From an uncultured Clostridia bacterium (GTDB lineage: Bacteria; Bacillota; Clostridia; Oscillospirales; Acutalibacteraceae): a stretch of 5,150 bases of DNA. The stretch is from assembly GCA_945224895.1 (NCBI GenBank), contig CALYNW010000095.1, forward strand, positions 1 through 5,150, in the 5' to 3' direction. Under the pieces are notes generated by a model that was not told the origin of the DNA, ran no database searches, and worked only from the letters and a program-made list of their open reading frames with translations. The position numbers were made by a program, and so were the translations under genes. Shown piece after piece: positions 1 through 5,150 of this stretch (the first letter of the stretch is position 1; each line of letters starts with the position of its first letter).

Positions 1-543
1 GATAGCATCGATTTCATTATCGGCAGTTGCGCCTGATTTTGTGTATTCAAGTATTGAAGCAGGCTTTCCTGAGAATTGGTCCTTAAATTCGGGATCTGTA
101 CATTTTGAACCAAGACCTGCCGTTTCGCTGTTTGATACAACGTCAAAGCCTGTAATTTTGCCGTCTTTTGTGATACCTAACGCAACCTGAATATCTCCGC
201 CGTAGCCGTTTGGTGATGTTGCGGCGATAACATATCCTTTAACTGCCTTTGATGAATCCTCAACAACGAGAAAATCGTTTATTGAACAGCCTGTATATCC
301 TTCGCTTTCAAGAAGCTCGGCTGAATTTTCAAGTAGTGCCTCTGTATCTTCTGCCTCTGCAAAATTCTCTGCGTCGGAGTAAACAACCTTATAAATTTCC
401 GCTCTTGCGTTAATTTCCGCCTGAGCGATAGGTCCTCTTGTAACCTGATTTACTACTGCCAGTAAAAGTACGGCAACAAAGGTAACAACAAGAAGCACAA
501 GAGTATTAACAAGAACTGATGATTTCTTTTTCTTTTCTGCCAT
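1..543 (-). CDS. rnfG: RnfG, electron transport complex subunit G (3' part cut by window edge)
   Basis: RnfG is the extracytoplasmic subunit of the Rnf ferredoxin:NAD+ oxidoreductase. It carries an FMN covalently bound to a threonine and passes electrons between RnfD and the rest of the membrane complex. The first 181 residues are present, in frame to the window edge. A short Lys-rich cytoplasmic start (residues 4-7) is followed by one membrane helix at about 10-31. The FMN-binding domain then shows NGYGGDI (112-118) and NSETAGLG (138-145), a variant of the family's HSETPGLG. The frame ends at EIDAI, just where the family normally continues with the S/T-G-A-T flavin attachment motif. That motif should therefore lie just outside the window. 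An SGAT at 170-173 is probably not the attachment site. The start ATG overlaps the rnfD stop by one base (TAATG) and has a good Shine-Dalgarno, so it is translated as part of the rnf operon. No frameshift was seen. Confidence 0.93.
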   Translation of the reverse strand, partial: MAEKKKKSSVLVNTLVLLVVTFVAVLLLAVVNQVTRGPIAQAEINARAEIYKVVYSDAENFAEAEDTEALLENSAELLESEGYTGCSINDFLVVEDSSKAVKGYVIAATSPNGYGGDIQVALGITKDGKITGFDVVSNSETAGLGSKCTDPEFKDQFSGKPASILEYTKSGATADNEIDAI

Positions 544-1493
544 TATTCTCTGCCTCCCTTTGATTTTTCACAGCCGAAGGGCTTTGGAACTGTAATTTTT
601 TCAATAAGAGGAACAAGAAGATTTCCTATAATTATTGCGTATGATACGCCCTCGGCAGATGCTCCGAGAGTTCTGAACAGAGCAGTCAGCAGACCGAGAA
701 CAACACCGTAAAGTAGCTGTCCTTTAGGCGTAATAGGACTTGTTGCATAATCGGTTGCCATAAAGAATGCACCTGCAAGCAATCCTCCCGAAAGAAGCTG
801 ACATATAATGTAATTAACCGATGTGTCACCGCCGGAAACTGCATTTATTATAAGAATGAATACAAGGGTTGAGCCTATGTATGCAAGAGGTATTCTTACT
901 GAAATAACCTTCTTTATGATAAGATAAAGACCGCCGATTAATATTGCAAGTGCGGATACCTCTCCGATACAGCCTGCGTGATAGCCTAAGAACAAAGTAA
1001 GCAGGTCTGATGCTTCTCCGCCTTTCAATAAAGCAAGGGGAGTTGCGGAGGAAACACCGTCAACGGTTGTAAAATCATTCATTCTTGATGTGAATGAAAT
1101 CAGCAAAAAGCATCTTGCGGCAAGGGCAGGGTTCATAAAGTTCTGACCGATACCGCCGAACATCATTTTTACGACGATTATTGCAAATGCTCCGCCTAAA
1201 ACAACCATCCTCCAAGGAGCAGTTGCAGGAAGATTTATTGCAAGAATAAGACCTGTTACAACTGCGCTCCAGTCAAATACGGTAATGGGCTTTTTTGTAA
1301 TCAGCTCAAAAAGAAGCTCACACACCACGCAGGTAACAACACTGACAGCAATGACAATCAGCGCTTTAATTCCGAAATGGTATACGCCGAAGGCAAGCGT
1401 CGGAAGAAGGGCAAATGCCACATCTCTCATAATTGATTTTGTAGTGCTTTGCTCTCTGACGTGGGGAGAAACCGAAACGTTATACATATCCAT
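543..1493 (-). CDS. rnfD: RnfD, electron transport complex membrane subunit D
   Basis: RnfD is an integral membrane subunit of the Rnf complex, homologous to NqrB. It holds a covalently bound FMN and takes part in ion-translocating electron transfer between ferredoxin and NAD+. The 316-residue protein has about nine or ten hydrophobic segments (for example about 42-62, 95-112, 177-194, 202-219, 228-247, 258-275, 282-299). Family landmarks are SVSPHVR near the start (7-13), GGIGQNFMNPALAAR (113-127), the flavin motif SSAT (148-151, with T151 as the expected attachment residue) followed by PLALLKGG, and FMATDYATSPIT (244-255). SSAT replaces the more common S/T-G-A-T but keeps the threonine. It begins 8 bases after the rnfC stop and overlaps the rnfG start by one base. 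Two in-frame ATGs are possible. The second, at 1487 (residue 3), sits 9 bases from the GGAGG core and the first only 3, so the true start may be two codons later. Length is usual for the family. Confidence 0.95.
   Translation of the reverse strand: MDMYNVSVSPHVREQSTTKSIMRDVAFALLPTLAFGVYHFGIKALIVIAVSVVTCVVCELLFELITKKPITVFDWSAVVTGLILAINLPATAPWRMVVLGGAFAIIVVKMMFGGIGQNFMNPALAARCFLLISFTSRMNDFTTVDGVSSATPLALLKGGEASDLLTLFLGYHAGCIGEVSALAILIGGLYLIIKKVISVRIPLAYIGSTLVFILIINAVSGGDTSVNYIICQLLSGGLLAGAFFMATDYATSPITPKGQLLYGVVLGLLTALFRTLGASAEGVSYAIIIGNLLVPLIEKITVPKPFGCEKSKGGRE
553..560 (-). promoter_or_regulatory. Ribosome binding site of rnfG
   Basis: AAGGGAGG lies 9 bases before the rnfG ATG, inside the last codons of rnfD. 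With the TAATG stop/start overlap, this fixes the rnfG start and suggests both re-initiation and direct ribosome loading. Confidence 0.75.
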
Positions 1494-1494
1494 A

Positions 1495-1503
1495 CACCTC
1501 CTT
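1495..1503 (-). promoter_or_regulatory. Ribosome binding site of rnfD, overlapping the rnfC stop codon
   Basis: AAGGAGGTG is a nine-base match to the anti-Shine-Dalgarno. It shares its first two bases with the rnfC TAA (1504-1502). The GGAGG core (1501-1497) is 3 bases from the first ATG (1493) and 9 bases from the second (1487), which favours the second as the start. The overlap ties rnfD initiation to rnfC termination. Confidence 0.8.
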
Positions 1504-2824
1504 AAGCTTTAGACGCATTAGAGCGTACTATTGCTTTTCCGTATTTAAATAACTGTGTAAGCGGTATTTTAGCAGGACATACATAGGTGCAACAACCGCA
1601 CTCTATACATTCCATACCGCCAAGTCCTGCAAAGCTGTCAAATTTATTTGATTTTACAGCCTTTGCCATCATCTGAGGCACAAGCATTTCAGGGCAGGCT
1701 CCTACACATCTTCCGCAATGAATACAAGCGGAGGTTTTCAAGGTTGCAACATCATCTGTTGAGAAAGCAACGATTGACGCTGATGTTTTAACAACAGGAA
1801 CATCAAGAGTGCTGAGTGCAAAGCCCATCATAGGACCGCCTGAAAGAAGCTTTACGGTATCCTCTGAGGCACCGCCTGCAGCTTCAAGCACCTCGCTGTA
1901 GCTCATACCAACGGGAACATCAAGGTTGCAGGGCGAATTTGCCGCCTCTCCCGTAATTGTCATAACCTTATGGATAAGGGGCATGCTTTTATAGACCGCC
2001 TCGTAAATTGCACAGCAGGTGGCAACATTGATAACAATACAGCCCATATCGGCAGGAAGCATTTTTGAATTGATTTTTCTTCCTGTAACGGCGTAAATTA
2101 ACTGCCTTTCACCGCCCTGGGGATATTTTGTTTTAAGCTCGTAAACAGAGATGTTGTCATCGGCATTTGTCTTTTCCGTAAGGAGTTTGAAGTCGTCCTC
2201 CTTGTTGTCCTCAATGCCGATTACTGCCTTTGCCTTAGGGAATAGCTTTAATGCCGCCCTGATGCCTTGGACAAGCTCATCCGATTTTTCAAGCATTAAT
2301 CTGTAGTCAGATGTAAGATAAGGCTCACATTCCGAGCCGTTAATTATCAGAGTGTCGATATTGTCAATGTTTTTAGGCGAAAGCTTAACACCTGTTGGAA
2401 AGCCTGCGCCCCCGAGACCGACAATACCTGACTCTTTAATAATATTGATAATTTCTTCTCTTGTAAGGCTGTCAAGCTCTCTTTCTTTTCCAAATCCGTC
2501 AACAGCCTCATATTCCTTATCGTTTTCAATAACGATACATTCCTGACGGCTACCGTCTAAGGTCAGCCTTTTTTCAATAGCCTTTACAGTGCCGGATACT
2601 GCGCTGTGGACAGGTGCGGAAATAACACCGTCTGCTTCGGCTATCATTTGTCCCTTGAGAACTCTGTCACCTACAGCAACAACAGGCATTGCGGGAGCAC
2701 CTATGTGCTGTGACAGAGGATAAACAAGAGTATCGCAAGCGTCAATTTTTTTTATTGCACAGCCTGCCGAAAGCTCCTTACCCTCAAAAGGATGAACGCC
2801 TTTTTTAAATGATTTCAGCTTCAT
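1502..2824 (-). CDS. rnfC: RnfC, electron transport complex NADH/FMN/Fe-S subunit C
   Basis: RnfC is the peripheral cytoplasmic subunit of Rnf that exchanges electrons with NAD(H). It resembles the 51-kDa (NuoF) subunit of complex I and binds FMN plus two [4Fe-4S] clusters. Visible landmarks are the family start KSFKKGVHPFEGK (4-16), a lipoyl-like segment with SAPVHSAVSGTV (69-80), the nucleotide/FMN-binding loop GLGGAGFPTGVKL (136-148), INGSECEPYL (161-170), and KYPQGGERQLIYAVTG (233-248). Two ferredoxin-type clusters follow, CIHCGRCVGACP (C367, C370, C373, C377) and CIECGCCTYVCP (C406, C409, C412, C416). The 440-residue length fits clostridial RnfC, which lacks the long Ala-rich C-terminal tail of proteobacterial forms. 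It is the first gene of the operon, 105 bases downstream of the DUF2974 gene, with its own promoter. The start is set by the conserved N-terminus and an upstream GAGGGGG. Confidence 0.96.
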   Translation of the reverse strand: MKLKSFKKGVHPFEGKELSAGCAIKKIDACDTLVYPLSQHIGAPAMPVVAVGDRVLKGQMIAEADGVISAPVHSAVSGTVKAIEKRLTLDGSRQECIVIENDKEYEAVDGFGKERELDSLTREEIINIIKESGIVGLGGAGFPTGVKLSPKNIDNIDTLIINGSECEPYLTSDYRLMLEKSDELVQGIRAALKLFPKAKAVIGIEDNKEDDFKLLTEKTNADDNISVYELKTKYPQGGERQLIYAVTGRKINSKMLPADMGCIVINVATCCAIYEAVYKSMPLIHKVMTITGEAANSPCNLDVPVGMSYSEVLEAAGGASEDTVKLLSGGPMMGFALSTLDVPVVKTSASIVAFSTDDVATLKTSACIHCGRCVGACPEMLVPQMMAKAVKSNKFDSFAGLGGMECIECGCCTYVCPAKIPLTQLFKYGKAIVRSNASKA

Positions 2825-2834
2825 TTAACTTAAA

Positions 2835-2841
2835 CCCCCTC
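2835..2841 (-). promoter_or_regulatory. Ribosome binding site of rnfC (off-consensus, long spacing)
   Basis: GAGGGGG ends 10 bases before the rnfC ATG. The best-pairing part, GAGG, is about 13 bases away, so this site looks weaker than those of rnfD and rnfG. No other in-frame start fits the conserved N-terminus better. Confidence 0.55.
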
Positions 2842-2865
2842 GATAATTCTGCGTCATACTTATTT

Positions 2866-2894
2866 ACTATACCATAAATTAATAAAACATTCAA
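2866..2894 (-). promoter_or_regulatory. SigA-type promoter of the rnf operon, extended -10
   Basis: On the minus strand, a -35 box TTGAAT (2894-2889) is separated by exactly 17 bases from TATAGT (2871-2866). TATAGT is preceded by TGG, which gives an extended -10 (TGn). The -35 matches consensus at 4 of 6 positions and the -10 at 5 of 6. Transcription would begin near 2859, giving a leader of about 35 bases before rnfC. A separate TTGACA at 2911-2906 has no good -10 at a suitable distance. Confidence 0.65.
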
Positions 2895-2929
2895 TGTGAT
2901 TTAATTGTCAAAGCATAAAAATATTGGAA

Positions 2930-4090
2930 TTATTTGTCCTCTTTTACGCTTTCCTTACTGATTTTGTTTCTTTTTTCAAATTTATCAAAATATTTCTGTG
3001 CTTTTTCAGAAAAGTATTCCTTCGCAAAATCGGCAGAAACCTTTTTCAAAATTTGCTTAAATTTTTCCTTTTGATTTTCCTCAATCCTGCCAAAAGAGTC
3101 AATAAGAGAGAATACCTTTCTGATATCTATTTCTTTAATATCGTAAAAATCCTCTATACCTATATTAACGGCAACATATTCAAGGGTATCAAAAAACAGC
3201 TCCAATTCTTCATCTGAAATATAATCAAGCAGACTGTCAAGATAATCGTCAATGAAGTCGGAAAATGCGTCATATTTTTCCTCTCTGACAAAGCTGTCGC
3301 CGTCAACCTCCCAGCTTGATGCCTGATGCTGTTTAAGTCCCGAAGCAGAGCTTCGTATTATCGCAGGCTTTGCATCATGGTAAAGCATTCTTCCTATTAT
3401 CGAGCCTTGAGGAGTCAAAAGGTGAATTTTATCCTTTATCTGATGATAATCGTACCTGTCAAAAAAGTATTTCGGAAAGCCCGGTGCATCGTTTTCATAA
3501 ACGGCAATAATCCTTTTCTTTAAAGAATTTGAACAGTTTACCGCCGCAAAAATTGCAAGATTTCCGCCCTTTGAATGACCGCAAAGGATAATATCCTCCC
3601 CGTGCTTCATACAGGTTTCCTGAAAATAGTACAGCGCTTCAATCTGTGCAGGAACAGGAAACATATAAGAAAGCATTGCAGATTCCTTTACGCCTGTAAC
3701 GGTAACGTCTGTACCTCTGTATGCAACAACGTCAATATTATTGTCAAGAATAAAATGAACTGCAGAAAACTGCTTGTCGATTTCCTCGTTTACGTTATTG
3801 ATATAGTGGCATATCATAACGTCCTTATATCTGTCAAACTGCGAGCATTTTTTTAAAAGCTGTGCTGATTTTGCGCTTATTCCTATAAGCTTATTTATGT
3901 CATCGTCATTATATATTGCAAAAAATCTTTTTGCAGTTTCCATAAGGGATAAACTGCCTTCATAATCTATAATTCCTTTATAATCTGTATAGGCAAGCTG
4001 AGAAAATATCAAATTGTCAATTTCATTAAATTCCTTTTGAGAAAATCTTATATTTCCGAATTCGTCAATATAATCAATTAAATTTTTCAT
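2930..4090 (-). CDS. DUF2974 (Mbeg1-like) alpha/beta hydrolase family protein, function unknown
   Basis: This 386-residue protein belongs to the DUF2974 family of lipase-like alpha/beta hydrolases found in Firmicutes. No substrate is known to me. Its N-terminus (IDNLIFSQLAYTDYKGI, 24-40) and AYRGTD (123-128) followed by the MFPVPAQ segment (143-149) are typical of the family. The nucleophile elbow GHSKGGN (171-177) supplies Ser173. ENDAPGF (199-205) supplies the probable acid Asp201, and KQHQASSWEVDG (253-264) the probable base His255. An intact triad suggests a working serine hydrolase. No signal peptide or membrane helix is evident, so it should be cytoplasmic. Residues from about 270 are charged and helical, with a Lys/Glu-rich tail, and are less recognisable. 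The start has a good AGGTG site and a strong promoter. The gene is visibly richer in A+T than the rnf genes. It is co-directional with rnfC and no terminator is visible between them. Confidence 0.85.
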   Translation of the reverse strand: MKNLIDYIDEFGNIRFSQKEFNEIDNLIFSQLAYTDYKGIIDYEGSLSLMETAKRFFAIYNDDDINKLIGISAKSAQLLKKCSQFDRYKDVMICHYINNVNEEIDKQFSAVHFILDNNIDVVAYRGTDVTVTGVKESAMLSYMFPVPAQIEALYYFQETCMKHGEDIILCGHSKGGNLAIFAAVNCSNSLKKRIIAVYENDAPGFPKYFFDRYDYHQIKDKIHLLTPQGSIIGRMLYHDAKPAIIRSSASGLKQHQASSWEVDGDSFVREEKYDAFSDFIDDYLDSLLDYISDEELELFFDTLEYVAVNIGIEDFYDIKEIDIRKVFSLIDSFGRIEENQKEKFKQILKKVSADFAKEYFSEKAQKYFDKFEKRNKISKESVKEDK

Positions 4091-4093
4091 CTT

Positions 4094-4100
4094 ATCACCT
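4094..4100 (-). promoter_or_regulatory. Ribosome binding site of the DUF2974 hydrolase gene
   Basis: AGGTGAT pairs with the anti-Shine-Dalgarno, with its AGGTG core 5 bases before the ATG. This supports the chosen start. Confidence 0.7.
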
Positions 4101-4117
4101 GATGCTGTATTTACTAC

Positions 4118-4146
4118 ATTATATCAAAAACATATCTGTTTGTCAT
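4118..4146 (-). promoter_or_regulatory. Near-consensus SigA promoter of the DUF2974 hydrolase gene
   Basis: On the minus strand, ATGACA (4146-4141, 5 of 6 matches) is followed by a 17-base spacer and a perfect TATAAT (4123-4118). TGA just before it adds the extended -10 TGn element. The predicted start near 4111 leaves a leader of about 20 bases. This is the strongest promoter in the window by sequence. Confidence 0.75.
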
Positions 4147-4156
4147 TATTACAGAT
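4134..4156. repeat. Inverted repeat ATCTGT-N11-ACAGAT, candidate operator
   Basis: Perfect 6-base arms (4134-4139 and 4151-4156) flank an 11-base centre that contains the -35 box of the DUF2974 promoter. Centre-to-centre spacing of the arms is 17 bases, roughly one and a half helical turns. It could be a regulator site, but short arms like these also arise by chance in A+T-rich sequence. The 11-base loop and short stem make it a poor terminator. Confidence 0.3.
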
Positions 4157-4194
4157 TTTAACTTTTGTTCAATTTTTTCAATTTCTTACAGTAA

Positions 4195-4200
4195 TATAAA
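4195..4200 (+). promoter_or_regulatory. Weak candidate -10 box for the deacetylase gene
   Basis: TATAAA matches the SigA -10 at 5 of 6 positions but has no recognisable -35 at 16-18 bases and no TGn extension. An overlapping stretch CTTACAGT (4185-4192) resembles a SigE -10 (CATACAMT, 6 of 8), again without a good -35. The promoter is therefore uncertain, and an activator or a sporulation sigma factor could be involved. Confidence 0.22.
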
Positions 4201-4225
4201 AATCACTCTGACAAAAAATAATTTC

Positions 4226-4231
4226 AGGAGG
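4226..4231 (+). promoter_or_regulatory. Ribosome binding site of the deacetylase lipoprotein gene
   Basis: A full AGGAGG lies 10 bases before the ATG at 4242. The following codons encode a standard lipoprotein signal peptide, so the start is well supported. Confidence 0.8.
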
Positions 4232-4241
4232 ATTTTTTACT

Positions 4242-5132
4242 ATGAAAAAATTAATATTATCACTTGTTTGCGTGGGACTTTTGTGCGGTTGCAGTGCAAA
4301 CAACGAAAATAACAATAATTCAAATTCAACCCAAAGCACAACATCTTCTGTATCGGAAAGCACCACAGAGACTTTAGGTGAAAGCACCACGAAGGAAGGC
4401 AAAACAAATGTTGCCGATACAACTGTTCAGCCTGACGCAGTCCTTGCCCAAGCCTATAACACGGAAAAGGTAATTTGGGGTCCGGGAAGAGCCGAAAATC
4501 ATCAACAGCCAACAGATCCGATTATGCTCCAGAGTCAGTATAAAAGCTTAGATGCTTCATTTCTTCTTGAGGATAAAAATAAGGTTTGCCTGACCTTTGA
4601 TGAAGGCTATGAAAACGGATATACGCCCTCAATTCTTGATACTCTAAAGGAGAAAAGGGTTAAGGCGATTTTCTTCGTAACCTACGATTTCGCAAAGGAT
4701 AATCCCGATTTAATCAAAAGAATGATTGATGAAGGTCATATTATCGGAAATCACACCTACCGCCATTATACTATGGATGAGGTAGGACGTGAGGTTGCAA
4801 CAGAAGAAATAATGTATCTTCATAATTATATAAAAAAGCAGTTTAATTATGAGATGACCTTGTTCAGATTCCCTAAGGGTGAATTCAGCGAGGATACTCT
4901 TGCCCTTGCAAAGGAGTTGGGGTATAAAAGTGTTTTCTGGTCCTTTGCCTATGCCGATTGGGATACTCAAAATCCACCTAATGAGGCAGAGGCTTATAAG
5001 GAAATAACAACCTATATCCACCCCGGCGAAATTATGCTACTCCACGCAGTCAGCAAAACAAATGCAGATATTCTCGGAAATGTTATCGACGAGGTAAGAA
5101 ACGAGGGCTATTCCTTTACGGTTAAAATATAA
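4242..5132 (+). CDS. PdaA-type polysaccharide (peptidoglycan) deacetylase, lipoprotein
   Basis: This 296-residue protein is a predicted membrane-anchored NodB-fold (CE4) deacetylase. Residues 1-17 form a lipoprotein signal peptide with lipobox LCGC, Cys17 being the lipidated residue. Residues 20-60 are a Asn/Ser/Thr-rich linker. The catalytic domain (about 113-296) has TFDEG (118-122, catalytic Asp120), metal-binding NHTYRH (170-175, His171 and His175), RFPKG (209-213), ADW (238-240) and LLHAVSKTNA (266-275, His268). The sequences TFDEGYENGYT, IIGNHTYRH and LLHAVSKTNA, and the preceding WGPGRAENHQQP (79-90), match the layout of Bacillus PdaA. PdaA makes the muramic delta-lactam of spore cortex. 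The usual second Asp of motif 1 is Glu121 here; PdaA itself has Asn at this place. Likely role: N-deacetylation of cell-wall glycan outside the membrane. Whether it acts in spores or growing cells is not shown. It is divergent from the DUF2974 gene, and no terminator is visible in the 18 bases left. Confidence 0.9.
   Translation: MKKLILSLVCVGLLCGCSANNENNNNSNSTQSTTSSVSESTTETLGESTTKEGKTNVADTTVQPDAVLAQAYNTEKVIWGPGRAENHQQPTDPIMLQSQYKSLDASFLLEDKNKVCLTFDEGYENGYTPSILDTLKEKRVKAIFFVTYDFAKDNPDLIKRMIDEGHIIGNHTYRHYTMDEVGREVATEEIMYLHNYIKKQFNYEMTLFRFPKGEFSEDTLALAKELGYKSVFWSFAYADWDTQNPPNEAEAYKEITTYIHPGEIMLLHAVSKTNADILGNVIDEVRNEGYSFTVKI
4356..4390 (+). repeat. Short direct repeat in the lipoprotein linker
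   Basis: GAAAGCACCAC occurs at 4356-4366 and again at 4380-4390, a 24-base period in frame, encoding ESTT twice (residues 39-42 and 47-50). It lies in the Ser/Thr-rich spacer between the lipid anchor and the enzyme domain and suggests expansion of the linker by slippage or duplication. Confidence 0.55.
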
Positions 5133-5150
5133 TTGATAAATTAGTATTTG

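Noticed and set aside
1285..1512. Plus-strand open frame opposite the rnfD start
   Set aside because: It lies wholly over the conserved rnfD coding sequence and its ribosome binding site, and its translation resembles no family.
2891..2911. Possible CRP/FNR- or Rex-like palindrome upstream of the rnf promoter
   Set aside because: TGTGA-N6-TGTCA matches only half of a CRP site, no TTGAT-N4-ATCAA or TTGTTAA-type dyad is present, and the arms do not pair beyond four bases.
2825..2929. Rho-independent terminator after the DUF2974 gene
   Set aside because: No GC-rich stem followed by a T run was found on the minus strand in this gap.
2924..3217. Plus-strand open frame opposite the end of the DUF2974 gene
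   Set aside because: It is a Phe/Leu/Lys-rich shadow of A+T-rich coding sequence, with no ribosome binding site.
4106..4118. TGTA-N5-TACA, considered as a BlaI/CopY-type operator
   Set aside because: Spacing and orientation differ from TACA-N2-TGTA, and four-base arms are expected by chance here.
4178..4512. Minus-strand frames opposite the lipoprotein signal and linker
   Set aside because: They are antisense to a clear signal peptide and linker and have no recognisable domain or start signal.
5133..5150. Terminator after the deacetylase gene
   Set aside because: Only 18 bases remain and they hold no hairpin.

Overview
This window looks like chromosome from an anaerobic, low-to-moderate-GC member of the Clostridia. 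That is an inference from four things: Rnf genes in the order rnfC-rnfD-rnfG, a DUF2974 alpha/beta hydrolase, a PdaA-type polysaccharide deacetylase, and strong AGGAGG-type ribosome binding sites. The exact family cannot be fixed from the sequence. Coding density is high. There are five protein genes and only two real intergenic gaps (105 and 151 bases). No RNA gene, mobile element, CRISPR array or attachment site was seen.

Left half (1-2894, minus strand): the promoter-proximal part of an rnf operon, transcribed right to left. A SigA-type promoter with an extended -10 lies just upstream of rnfC. Then come rnfC (NADH/FMN/Fe-S subunit), rnfD (membrane subunit with the covalent-FMN threonine) and rnfG (extracytoplasmic covalent-FMN subunit, cut by the window edge). 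The genes are tightly packed. The rnfC stop codon overlaps the rnfD Shine-Dalgarno, and rnfD/rnfG share one base in TAATG. In Clostridia the usual continuation is rnfE, rnfA and rnfB, which would lie past base 1. Together these subunits form the ferredoxin:NAD+ oxidoreductase that couples electron transfer to Na+ or H+ export.

Middle (2930-4146, minus strand): a 386-residue cytoplasmic protein of the DUF2974 (Mbeg1-like) alpha/beta hydrolase family with an intact-looking Ser/Asp/His triad. It has its own near-consensus promoter. No terminator is visible between it and rnfC, so read-through into the rnf operon is possible. A functional link to Rnf is not established.

Right part (4147-5132, plus strand): a divergently transcribed lipoprotein with a Ser/Thr/Asn-rich linker and a PdaA-type NodB domain. 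It is predicted to act on cell-wall glycan outside the membrane. The 151-base divergent region carries the DUF2974 promoter, a 6-bp inverted repeat that brackets its -35 box, and only a weak candidate promoter for the deacetylase.

I did not find a convincing undescribed system. The points most worth a second look are the Asp-to-Glu change in the deacetylase metal motif, the uncharacterised hydrolase upstream of rnf, the dual start of rnfD, and the candidate operator in the divergent region.
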